A stretch of DNA of 64,000 nucleotides from JAKOWB01 sp038363005 (GTDB lineage: Bacteria; Pseudomonadota; Alphaproteobacteria; Kiloniellales; JACOMY01): assembly GCA_038363005.1 (NCBI GenBank), contig JBBQBI010000015.1:42482-106481 (forward strand). The letters are read 5' to 3'. How positions within the stretch are numbered: the first letter of the stretch is position 1; the number at the start of each line of letters is the position of its first letter. A program made the translations under genes and the position numbers. Shown here piece by piece: positions 1-7,136 of the stretch. The notes beneath the pieces are model-generated. The model was not told the origin of the DNA. It ran no database searches and was given only the letters and a program-made list of their open reading frames with translations.

Positions 1-410
1 AGCAGCACCGCCGGGTCGCCGATGTCGCGGGCCTCGATGAAATAGGCCTGGAAGACCGCCTCCATCGCCGCCTCGCTCATGCCGGCGGCGGTGGCCAGGC
101 GGATCAGGCGGTGCGACAGCGCGGTGTTGGGCGTGCGCGTCATGCGGTCGAAGGCGAAGGCGATGCCCTCCAGCTCGCCGGCGTCCAACACCGGCTGGTA
201 GACCTGCTTGGCGCGGTCGGCGCCGCCGAACTTCAGCTCCATGTAGCGGTCGCGCGCCATGCCTTCGCTCGGCATGCTGGGGTTGAGCTGGAAGGCCCGC
301 CAGGTCAGCTCGACCTTGTCCTGCGGCCGTTCCGCCAGGGCGCGCTCCAGGCGCCGCTTGCCGATCAGGCACCAGGGGCAGATGGTGTCGGCGTAGATGT
401 CGATCCGCAT
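1..410 (-). CDS. DsbA/FrnE-family thiol oxidoreductase (partial, C-terminus outside window)
   Basis: The visible 136 residues start MRIDIYADTICPWCLIGKRR, with the CPWC thioredoxin-type redox motif at about residues 11-14, followed by the WRAFQLNP segment typical of the FrnE / 2-hydroxychromene-2-carboxylate isomerase branch of the DsbA superfamily. There is no signal peptide, so a cytoplasmic dithiol oxidoreductase or isomerase is expected. Only the N-terminal two thirds are present; the gene runs off the left edge. It is divergent from the acyl-CoA ligase operon, with about 100 bases between them. Family assignment is secure, substrate unknown. Confidence 0.85.
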   Translation of the reverse strand, partial: MRIDIYADTICPWCLIGKRRLERALAERPQDKVELTWRAFQLNPSMPSEGMARDRYMELKFGGADRAKQVYQPVLDAGELEGIAFAFDRMTRTPNTALSHRLIRLATAAGMSEAAMEAVFQAYFIEARDIGDPAVL

Positions 411-514
411 GGCAGTCTCCAAAGGGGTCGCCGTCCCTTGACCCGCGACGGCTGCCCCTGGACGATAGCGCGCCGCGACCGCGACACCCAAGCCCCTCCA
501 GAGTCCCAGGACCC

Positions 515-2155
515 ATGACCGGAACGCCGCGCCAGACGATCTACGACCAGGGCCTGGACCGCAGCCCGGCGAACTTCGCCGCCATGAGCCCCATCGGCTT
601 CCTGCGCCGCGCCGCGCTGGTGCACCCGGAGCGCCTGGCCATCGTGCACGGCGACCAGCGCATCACCTATGGCGAGTTCTATGTGCGCTGCCAGCGCTTC
701 GCCTCGGCGCTGCAGCGGCGTGGCATCGGCCATGGCGACTGCGTGGCGGTCATGGCGCCCAATGTGCCGGCACTGCTGGAGGCGCACTTCGCGGTGCCGA
801 TGCTGGGCGCGGTGCTGAACGCCATCAACACACGGCTGGATGCCGCCACCATCGCCTTCATCCTGGAGCATGGCGAGGCCAAGCTGCTGATCACCGATCG
901 CGAGCTGTCGCCGGCGATGGCCCCAGCCCTGGCGCAGCTCGGTCGCCGCCTGCCGGTGATCGACATCGACGACCCGCTGGGCAGCGGCGGCGAGCTGCTG
1001 GGCGAGACCGACTACGAGGCCTTCCTGCTGGAGGGCGACCCGGTCTTCCACAGCCAGGAGCCGCGCGACGAGTGGCAGAGCATCTGCCTGCTCTATACCT
1101 CGGGCACCACCGGCAACCCCAAGGGCGTGGTCTACCACCACCGCGGCGCCTATCTGAACGCGTTGGGCAACGTCATCCAGTTCGGCCTGTCGGCGCGCTC
1201 GGTCTACCTCTGGACCCTGCCGATGTTCCACTGCTCCGGCTGGGCCTACACCTGGGCGGTGACGGCGGCGGCGGCGACCCACGTCTGCCTGCGCAAGGTC
1301 GATCCGGCGCTGGTGTTCCAGCTGATCGAGCAGGAGAAGGTGACGCATCTCTGCGGCGCGCCGGTGGTACTCAACCTGTTGGCGCACGCACCCAACGCGG
1401 TGAAGCGGCCGCTGCCCAACGCGGTCAAGGTGATGACCGGCGGCGCCGCGCCGCCCTCGGCCATCATCGAGAACATGGAGAGCCAGGGCTTCTCCATCAT
1501 TCACGCCTATGGCCTGACCGAGACCTATGGCCCGGCCACCGCCTGCCTGTGGCAGGAAGCCTGGGGTGAGCTCGACCTGACCGCCCGTTCGGAGAGGATG
1601 GCGCGCCAGGGTGTCGCCAACCTCACGCTGGAGGCCGCCACGGTGCGCGACCCCGACAGCCTGGTCGAGCTGCCCTGGGACGGCACCACGCTGGGCGAGA
1701 TCATGGTGCGCGGCAACACCGTGATGAAGGGCTACCTGAAGAACCCGACGGCGACGACCGCCGCCTTTGCCGGTGGCTGGTTCCACAGCGGCGACCTGGC
1801 GGTGCGCCACCCCGACGGCTACATCGAGGTGAAGGACCGCTCGAAGGACATCATCATCTCCGGCGGCGAGAACATCTCGTCCCTGGAGGTCGAGGAGGCA
1901 CTCTATCGCCATCCCATGGTGCTGGAGGCGGCGGTGGTCGCCCGGCCCGACGAGAGGTGGGGCGAGACGCCCTGCGCCTTCGTAACGCTGAAGTCCGGCG
2001 CCGAGTGCACGGCGGAGGAGATCATCGAGCACTGCCGGCGCGCGCTGGCTCGCTTCAAGGTGCCGCGCAGCGTTGTCTTCGGCCCGCTGCCCAAGACCTC
2101 GACCGGCAAGATCCAGAAGTTCGTGCTGCGCCAGCAGGCCAGGGAGCTGCCGTGA
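515..2155 (+). CDS. AMP-forming acyl-CoA synthetase (LvaE-like)
   Basis: This 546-residue ANL-superfamily ligase would activate a carboxylic acid to its CoA thioester through an acyl-adenylate. The P-loop YTSGTTGNPKG lies near residue 192, the adenine motif YGLTETYGP near 331, the hinge region GWFHSGDLAVRHPDGYIEVKDR near 425, and the catalytic lysine in PKTSTGKIQKF near 527. Length and motifs are complete. It is the first gene of a tight co-directional run (SDR, NIPSNAP, acyl-CoA dehydrogenase, kinase, small protein), overlapping the SDR by 4 bases. That company suggests a branched or hydroxylated short/medium acid as substrate, as for LvaE of the levulinate pathway; the substrate itself is inferred. 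Confidence 0.93.
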   Translation: MTGTPRQTIYDQGLDRSPANFAAMSPIGFLRRAALVHPERLAIVHGDQRITYGEFYVRCQRFASALQRRGIGHGDCVAVMAPNVPALLEAHFAVPMLGAVLNAINTRLDAATIAFILEHGEAKLLITDRELSPAMAPALAQLGRRLPVIDIDDPLGSGGELLGETDYEAFLLEGDPVFHSQEPRDEWQSICLLYTSGTTGNPKGVVYHHRGAYLNALGNVIQFGLSARSVYLWTLPMFHCSGWAYTWAVTAAAATHVCLRKVDPALVFQLIEQEKVTHLCGAPVVLNLLAHAPNAVKRPLPNAVKVMTGGAAPPSAIIENMESQGFSIIHAYGLTETYGPATACLWQEAWGELDLTARSERMARQGVANLTLEAATVRDPDSLVELPWDGTTLGEIMVRGNTVMKGYLKNPTATTAAFAGGWFHSGDLAVRHPDGYIEVKDRSKDIIISGGENISSLEVEEALYRHPMVLEAAVVARPDERWGETPCAFVTLKSGAECTAEEIIEHCRRALARFKVPRSVVFGPLPKTSTGKIQKFVLRQQARELP

Positions 2156-2919
2156 CCGCAGCCGCCTTCGACCTGAACGGCAAGGTGACATTGGTCACCG
2201 GCGCCTCGGCGGGGCTCGGGCGCCACTTCGCGCTGACCCTGGCGCGGGCCGGCGCCACGGTCGCGGTCACCGCGCGGCGCCTGGCACCGCTGCAGGCCTT
2301 GGCGGCGGAGATCACGGCCTCCGGCGGGAAAGCGCTGCCCGTCGTGCTGGACGTGACCGACACGGCCTCGGTCGCCGCGGCCCTGGAGACGGTGGAGCGC
2401 GCGCTGGGCCCCATCGACATCCTGGTGAACAACGCCGGCATTGCCGCCACGGCGCCAGCGCTGGACGTCGCCGAAGACGACTGGAACCGGGTGATCGCCA
2501 CCGACCTTTCCGGCGTATTCCGCCTAGCCCAGGCGGTCGCCCGGCGCATGGTCGCCGACAAGCGCGGCGGCAGCATCGTCAACATTGCCTCGATCATCGG
2601 GCTGGGCGGCGGCTCGCTGCTGGCTGCCTACAGCGCCGCCAAGGCCGGCGTGATCAGCCTGACCCGCACCCTGGCCGTGGAATGGGCGCGCCACGGTATC
2701 AGGGTCAATGCCATCGCGCCGGGCTATATCGAGACCGACATGAATCGCGAAACGCTGAACTCGCCGGTCGGCGAGATGATGCGCAAAAAGATCCCGCAGC
2801 GCCGCTTCGGCCTGCCGGAGGACCTCGACGGCCCGCTGCTGCTGCTGGCAAGTCCGGCTTCCGCCTTCATGACCGGTGCCTGCCTCGTCGTCGACGGCGG
2901 GCAGTCGGTCGTCATCTGA
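2152..2919 (+). CDS. Short-chain dehydrogenase/reductase (LvaD-like position)
   Basis: A 255-residue classical SDR, NAD(P)-dependent. The nucleotide-binding motif VTGASAGLG is near residue 14, NNAG near 89, the catalytic Ser in NIASIIG, and the YSAAK Tyr/Lys pair near 159; the C-terminus ends in the usual TGACLVVDGGQS. The GTG start overlaps the ligase TGA (GTGA), giving a protein of normal SDR length. In this operon it could oxidise or reduce a hydroxy/keto acyl-CoA, the role of the SDR in lva clusters. Specificity cannot be read from sequence. Confidence 0.92.
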   Translation: MTAAAFDLNGKVTLVTGASAGLGRHFALTLARAGATVAVTARRLAPLQALAAEITASGGKALPVVLDVTDTASVAAALETVERALGPIDILVNNAGIAATAPALDVAEDDWNRVIATDLSGVFRLAQAVARRMVADKRGGSIVNIASIIGLGGGSLLAAYSAAKAGVISLTRTLAVEWARHGIRVNAIAPGYIETDMNRETLNSPVGEMMRKKIPQRRFGLPEDLDGPLLLLASPASAFMTGACLVVDGGQSVVI

Positions 2920-2928
2920 GGAGTTCTC

Positions 2929-3255
2929 ATGTTTCTCGACCATCGCACCTACACCCTCAAGCCCGGCAAGCTGAAGGCCTATCTGGAGCTCTATGAGCGC
3001 GAGGGCCTGCCGATCCAGCGCCAGCATCTGGGCGAACCCTTCGGCTGGTTCACCACCGAGGTCGGCAACGTCAACCAGGTCGTGCACATGTGGCTCTACA
3101 GCGACTTGAACGAACGCCAACGCCGCCGCACCGCCATGCTGGCCGACCCGCGCTGGCCGAGTTTCTCCAGCCAGGCAGGCGAGCTGCTCGACACCATGGA
3201 GAACAAGATTCTGCGGGCGGCGAGCTTCGCGCCCGTCGCGCCGCCGGTTCGCTGA
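2929..3255 (+). CDS. NIPSNAP-family protein
   Basis: This 108-residue protein starts MFLDHRTYTLKPGKLKAYLELYE, the usual opening of bacterial NIPSNAP dimeric alpha/beta-barrel proteins, and keeps the central GEPFGWFTTEVGNVNQVVHMW core, where the family's conserved Trp sits. Biochemical function of bacterial NIPSNAPs is not established. It lies 9 bases after the SDR behind an AGGAGT-like ribosome site and 14 bases before the dehydrogenase, so it is part of the operon; it is an addition relative to the basic levulinate-type gene set. Confidence 0.88.
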   Translation: MFLDHRTYTLKPGKLKAYLELYEREGLPIQRQHLGEPFGWFTTEVGNVNQVVHMWLYSDLNERQRRRTAMLADPRWPSFSSQAGELLDTMENKILRAASFAPVAPPVR

Positions 3256-3269
3256 GGAGCAGGGCAGCC

Positions 3270-4466
3270 GTGGACTTTACTCTGTCGCCTGCCGTCGCCG
3301 ACTACTGCGCCAAGGTGCGCGCCTTCGTCGAGCGCGAGATCCTGCCGCTGGAGGCCGAGCCGGCCACCTATGACGCGCACGAGAACATCGCCCTGCCAGT
3401 GCTTGAGGGTCTGCGCGCCAAGGTGAAGGCCGCCGGCCTCTGGGCGCCGCAGATGCCCAAGTCGCGCGGCGGCCAGGGCCTCGACGTCGTCGGCTGCGCC
3501 GCCGCCTATGAGGTCATGGGGCGTTCGATCTTCGGCCCCGTCGCCTTCAACTGCGCTGCGCCGGACGACGGCAACATGACGGTAATGCAGAAGATCGGCA
3601 CGCCGGCACAGCAGGATTGGTGGCTGCAGCCGCTGGTCGACGGCAAGGTGCGCTCGGCCTTCGTGATGACCGAGCCGATGCCCGGCGGCGGCAGCGACCC
3701 GACGCAGATCCGGACGCGGGCCGAGAAGCGCGGCGACCGCTATGTGGTGAACGGCCACAAGTGGTTCATCACCGGCGCCGGCGAGGCCAGCCACTTCATC
3801 CTGATCGCGCGTACCAGCGACGACCAGCGCCATGGCCTGTCGGCCTTCCTGTTCCACAAGGACCAGCCGGGTTGGGAAATCCTGCGCCGCATCCCGATCA
3901 TGGGGCCGGAGGAGCACGGCGGGCACTGCGAGCTGCGCTTCGACGGCCTGGAGATCCCGGCCGAAAACCTGCTGCTGAAGGAAGGCGACGGCCTGAAGGT
4001 CACGCAGATCCGTCTGGGCACCGCGCGGCTGACGCACTGCATGCGTTGGCTCGGCATGGCTAAGCGGGCACTGGAGATCTGCCAGCCCTACATCAGCCAG
4101 CGCGTCGCCTTCGGCCAGACGCTGGCGGAGCACGAATCGGTGCAAGGCCTGCTGGGCCGCGCCGCCATGGGGATCGAGATCGGCCGCCTGCTCACCATGC
4201 GGGCGGCGGCCAAGCTCGACCAAGGCGACTTCGCCCGCAAGGAAGTCTCCATGGCCAAGGTGCAGGTGGCCGACACGCTGCACCTGGCGATCGATACCGC
4301 CATGCAGCTGATGGGCGCCAAGGGCTACTCCAAGGATACGCGGCTGGAGTGGATGTACCGCTATGCCCGCCAGGCCCGGCTGGTCGACGGCGCCAGCGAG
4401 GTACACATGATGGTGCTGGCGCGCGCCCTCTTGGCCGAGGGCCAGGACTTCTGGTCGTGGGGCTGA
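3270..4466 (+). CDS. Acyl-CoA dehydrogenase family protein (LvaC/ACAD11-like)
   Basis: A 398-residue FAD-dependent acyl-CoA dehydrogenase-fold protein. It shows the N-terminal helical domain, the flavin/substrate segment FVMTEPMPGGGSDPTQIRT and NGHKWFITGAG in the middle beta domain, and the C-terminal helical domain ending MQLMGAKGYSKDT...GASEVHMMVLARALL. GTG at 3270 is chosen because it follows GAGGAGCAGGG and yields a standard N-terminus. Neighbouring kinase and DUF6285 genes resemble the arrangement in which an ACAD-like enzyme removes phosphate from a 4-phosphoacyl-CoA to form an enoyl-CoA (LvaC, ACAD10/11). That specific reaction is inferred from context. Confidence 0.92.
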   Translation: MDFTLSPAVADYCAKVRAFVEREILPLEAEPATYDAHENIALPVLEGLRAKVKAAGLWAPQMPKSRGGQGLDVVGCAAAYEVMGRSIFGPVAFNCAAPDDGNMTVMQKIGTPAQQDWWLQPLVDGKVRSAFVMTEPMPGGGSDPTQIRTRAEKRGDRYVVNGHKWFITGAGEASHFILIARTSDDQRHGLSAFLFHKDQPGWEILRRIPIMGPEEHGGHCELRFDGLEIPAENLLLKEGDGLKVTQIRLGTARLTHCMRWLGMAKRALEICQPYISQRVAFGQTLAEHESVQGLLGRAAMGIEIGRLLTMRAAAKLDQGDFARKEVSMAKVQVADTLHLAIDTAMQLMGAKGYSKDTRLEWMYRYARQARLVDGASEVHMMVLARALLAEGQDFWSWG

Positions 4467-5530
4467 CTTCCGAACCGCAGGCGAGCCTGGGACGCCTGGG
4501 CGAGCGGCGCGCGAGCCTCGAGCCCTGGTTGGCCAGGGCGGCCGGCGCGGCCGGCGCCACGCTGGCCGGCGCCACGGCGCTGAAGGGCGGCGCGATCCAG
4601 GAAAACTGGCTGGTCGCCATCGACTTCGCCGAGGGACCCTGGGCCGGACGACAAGAGCTGGTGCTGCGCAGCGATTCGCCGTCCGGGGTCGAGGCCAGCC
4701 TGTCGCGCGCGCAGGAATTCCGACTGCTGCGGGCGGCGGCGGCTGCCGGCGTCACCGTTCCGGAACCGCTGTGGCTCTGCGAGGATCTGGCCGTGCTGGG
4801 GCGGCCTTTCTACGTGATGCGGCGGCTGGCTGGCACGGCGGCCGGCTTCCGCATCGCCAAGGACCCGGCGCTGGGCGGCGACCGCGAGCGCCTGGCCGAG
4901 CGGCTGGGCCGTGAGCTGGCGCGCATTCATTCCATCACGCCCGCCAGCCCGGTGGCAGCCGAGCTGGGCTTCCTGGAGACGCCGCGGCCCTCGCCGGCGC
5001 TGGCCGCCGTGGCGCGCTACCGCGCCTGGGTCGACCAGCTGGGCATCGCCGACCCGGCGCTAGAGTGGGGCCTGCGCTGGGCCGAGGTGCAGGCGCCGCC
5101 GACCGCGGGATTGGTGCTGACGCACCAGGACTTCCGCACCGGCAACTACATGGTGAACGGGCAGGGGCTGACCGGCATCCTGGATTGGGAGTTCTGCGCC
5201 TGGGGCGACCCGCTGACTGACATCGGCTGGTTCTGCGCCCGCTGCTGGCGCTTTGGTCGCGACAGCCTGGAGGCTGGCGGAATCGCCTCGCGCGCCGCCT
5301 TCTATCGGGGCTACGAGGCGGTAAGCGGCCGGCGCATCGATGACGACCAGGTGCGCTATTGGGAAATCATGGCGCACCTGCGCTGGGCCGTCATTGCCCT
5401 GCAGCAGGGCGCGCGCTTGTGGCAGGCCGGCGAGCCGTCGCTCGAGGCGGCACTGACCGGGCGCATCGCGCCGGAGCTGGTGCTGGCGGCGTTGCGGGCA
5501 ACGGCACCGGAGTTGGGGAGGGCAGGGTGA
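4457..5530 (+). CDS. APH-like kinase (LvaA/ACAD11 kinase-domain-like)
   Basis: This aminoglycoside-phosphotransferase-fold protein of about 357 residues has the catalytic loop HQDFRTGNYMVN (HxDxxxxN) and the metal-binding GILDWEFCAWGDPLTDIGWFC segment, both intact. The family includes LvaA and the N-terminal domain of ACAD10/11, which phosphorylate the hydroxyl of 4-hydroxyacyl-CoA. The GTG at 4457 overlaps the dehydrogenase by 10 bases; CTG 4463 would be the only other close choice. The gene is followed with 4-base overlap by the small DUF6285-like gene, the same kinase/partner pairing seen in lva operons. An antibiotic-modifying role is unlikely in this setting. Confidence 0.88.
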   Translation: MGLTSEPQASLGRLGERRASLEPWLARAAGAAGATLAGATALKGGAIQENWLVAIDFAEGPWAGRQELVLRSDSPSGVEASLSRAQEFRLLRAAAAAGVTVPEPLWLCEDLAVLGRPFYVMRRLAGTAAGFRIAKDPALGGDRERLAERLGRELARIHSITPASPVAAELGFLETPRPSPALAAVARYRAWVDQLGIADPALEWGLRWAEVQAPPTAGLVLTHQDFRTGNYMVNGQGLTGILDWEFCAWGDPLTDIGWFCARCWRFGRDSLEAGGIASRAAFYRGYEAVSGRRIDDDQVRYWEIMAHLRWAVIALQQGARLWQAGEPSLEAALTGRIAPELVLAALRATAPELGRAG

Positions 5531-5841
5531 GCGACAAGCTGAAGGCGGCCGACCGGCCGGCGGCCGGCGAACTGCTGGCAGTGGCACGCCAGACGCTGCT
5601 GTCGGATCTTCTGCCGGCCTTGCCGGAGGAGATGCGCTACCAGGCCCTGATGCTGGCCAACGCCCTGGCCATCGCCGGGCGCGAGATCGCCCAGACTGGC
5701 GGCGAGGACGCGGCCGCGCTGCAGCGCCTGGCCGTCGAGATTCGCACCGGCCAGCACGACGGCGACGCGGCGGTGTATGACCGTCTGCTGGCCTGGACGC
5801 GCGCGCGCGTCGCAGTGACCAATCCCAAGGCGCTGTCTTAG
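5527..5841 (+). CDS. Small DUF6285-like protein (LvaB-like kinase partner)
   Basis: A 104-residue, mostly helical protein (GELLAVARQTLLSDLLPALPEEMRYQ...) with no signal peptide or membrane segment. Its GTG overlaps the kinase stop (GTGA), so the two are translationally coupled. Proteins of this size and pattern accompany APH-like kinases next to acyl-CoA dehydrogenases; in the levulinate pathway the equivalent small protein (LvaB) is needed for kinase activity. Assignment to that family rests on pattern and position, not on a search. Confidence 0.75.
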   Translation: MSDKLKAADRPAAGELLAVARQTLLSDLLPALPEEMRYQALMLANALAIAGREIAQTGGEDAAALQRLAVEIRTGQHDGDAAVYDRLLAWTRARVAVTNPKALS

Positions 5842-5847
5842 ACAACC

Positions 5848-6957
5848 ATGGAACAGGGCGCCCCCCAGGGTGCGGCGCCGCGGCCAGCCTATCGGCGGCT
5901 AGGCACGCCGCGCCTGCTGCTGGCGCTGCTGGTGCTGCTCTGGCACTGCGGGCCGATCTCCGGCGTCAATCAAGGCTGGCCGGAGGCCACCGCCTACGGG
6001 CCGGTCGCCGTGCTGGTGTTCTTCGTGCTCTCCGGCTTCATCATCACCGAGGCGATCCTTGGCAACTACCTGGGACGCCCCTGCGCCTTCCTGCTGAATC
6101 GGCTGGTGCGCCTCTGGCCGGGCTACCTGGCAGCCCTGCTGGCCATCGTCCTGGCCGACTGGATCGCCGGGCTGGCGCCGACGCTCGACCTGGGCTGGCG
6201 CAACCTGGCGGCCAATGCCCTGGCGCTGTTCCCCAGCGTCCCGCTGACCGATTGGCTGCTGGGGCTGGCACCGCGGCAGACGCTGCTGGATGTCACCTGG
6301 GCGCTGCGGGTGGAGTTCACCTTCTACCTTGCCGCCGCGGCTGTGCTGCTGGTTGGCCGCGTGGCGCCGCGCCGGCTGCTGGCACCGTTGCTGGCGACCC
6401 TGCTGTTGGCCAGCCTAGTTGGACACCACATCCTGCAGGTCACGCCGCGCGCGACCTTCTACCTGGGCCTGGCGCCGCACTTCCTGCTGGGAGTCGTCGC
6501 GGCGTTGTGGCTGAACCGGCGTCTCGCCACCCGTTGGGCCGGCCCGCTGGCGGCAGTCTCGGCGCTGCTGGCCTACGGCCAGGCGCTGAACTTCACCGTC
6601 GGCGACCTCGACCGGCTGCCCTGGCGCCACCTGCCCGACTGGGAGCATGTCGCCGGTGCCAGTCTCTGGCTGCTGCTGCTGGCCTGGTGCTGGCGGCGAG
6701 TCGTTGTTCAAGGCCGACCGCAAAGCCTGGTGACCGATCGTCTGCTGGGCGAGCAGACCTACAACCTCTACCTCTTCCACCTGCCGGCGATCCTGCTGGT
6801 CGGCTGGCTCTGGCCGCAGCCGGACTGGAGCAACATTCTGCCGGCGCTGGCCTTGGCGCTGCTTCTGGCAACCGGCTTCGGTGCCTTGAGCGAGCCCTGG
6901 CTGCGGCGTTGGCGGACCCGGCTGCGCGGTCGGCCGCTGGCGCTGCCGGGCGCCTGA
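5848..6957 (+). CDS. Acyltransferase family 3 membrane protein (OafA/YrhL-type)
   Basis: This 369-residue integral membrane protein has about ten hydrophobic helices. The N-terminal RLGTPRLLLALLVLLWHCG carries the conserved His of the family, followed by AVLVFFVLSGFIITEAILGNYLGR and RLVRLWPGYL, the usual acyltransferase-3 signature. Such enzymes O-acetylate or O-acylate cell-surface glycans at the inner membrane. It starts 6 bases after the previous stop but has no evident functional tie to the acid-catabolism operon. The target glycan is unknown. Confidence 0.88.
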   Translation: MEQGAPQGAAPRPAYRRLGTPRLLLALLVLLWHCGPISGVNQGWPEATAYGPVAVLVFFVLSGFIITEAILGNYLGRPCAFLLNRLVRLWPGYLAALLAIVLADWIAGLAPTLDLGWRNLAANALALFPSVPLTDWLLGLAPRQTLLDVTWALRVEFTFYLAAAAVLLVGRVAPRRLLAPLLATLLLASLVGHHILQVTPRATFYLGLAPHFLLGVVAALWLNRRLATRWAGPLAAVSALLAYGQALNFTVGDLDRLPWRHLPDWEHVAGASLWLLLLAWCWRRVVVQGRPQSLVTDRLLGEQTYNLYLFHLPAILLVGWLWPQPDWSNILPALALALLLATGFGALSEPWLRRWRTRLRGRPLALPGA

Positions 6958-6959
6958 AT

Positions 6960-7126
6960 TGTGAAATCTTTCAGGCAGTCGCGATTTCCTCTTGCAGTGC
7001 GGCGCAGAAGATTTATATCACCGCATCAGACGCCTAACGCACGTGCCGCTGGCCCCTGGTAGGTTACGCAACGACGGATCGCGTCCTTCTGGCAACTGCC
7101 GCCCGCAAGGGTGGGTTTCTGAGAGG
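6960..7126 (+). ncRNA. speF-motif-like leader of the ornithine decarboxylase
   Basis: The 179-base gap before the ornithine decarboxylase holds a structured-looking leader. A CCGCCC-GCAA-GGGTGG hairpin with a GNRA loop lies at 7099-7114, and the stretch 7040-7098 (CCCCTGGTAGGTTACGCAAC...) looks like the block I recall from the alphaproteobacterial speF RNA motif found upstream of ornithine decarboxylase genes. The match is from memory, and boundaries are approximate. The leader also contains a short Arg-rich open frame (6997-7062), so it may act through translation rather than by direct ligand binding. Confidence 0.6.
6997..7062 (+). CDS. Possible Arg-rich leader peptide (uORF) of the ODC gene
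   Basis: GTG at 6997 opens a 21-codon frame that begins M/V-RRRRFISPHQTPNAR and ends GPW before TAG at 7060, inside the decarboxylase leader. Four consecutive Arg codons at the start and a Pro-Trp end are features of ribosome-arrest peptides; enterobacterial speF is controlled by the ornithine-sensing peptide SpeFL. No strong Shine-Dalgarno precedes the GTG, so translation is unproven. Confidence 0.4.
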   Translation: MRRRRFISPHQTPNARAAGPW

Positions 7127-7136
7127 GATCTCGATA

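Noticed and set aside
365..2191. 608-codon reverse open frame opposite the acyl-CoA ligase
   Set aside because: Arg/Gly/Ala/His-rich antisense shadow of a GC-rich gene with clear family motifs on the forward strand.
4457..5530. Aminoglycoside resistance gene
   Set aside because: Although APH-fold, it is embedded in an acyl-CoA operon with a DUF6285-like partner, the setting of hydroxyacyl-CoA kinases.
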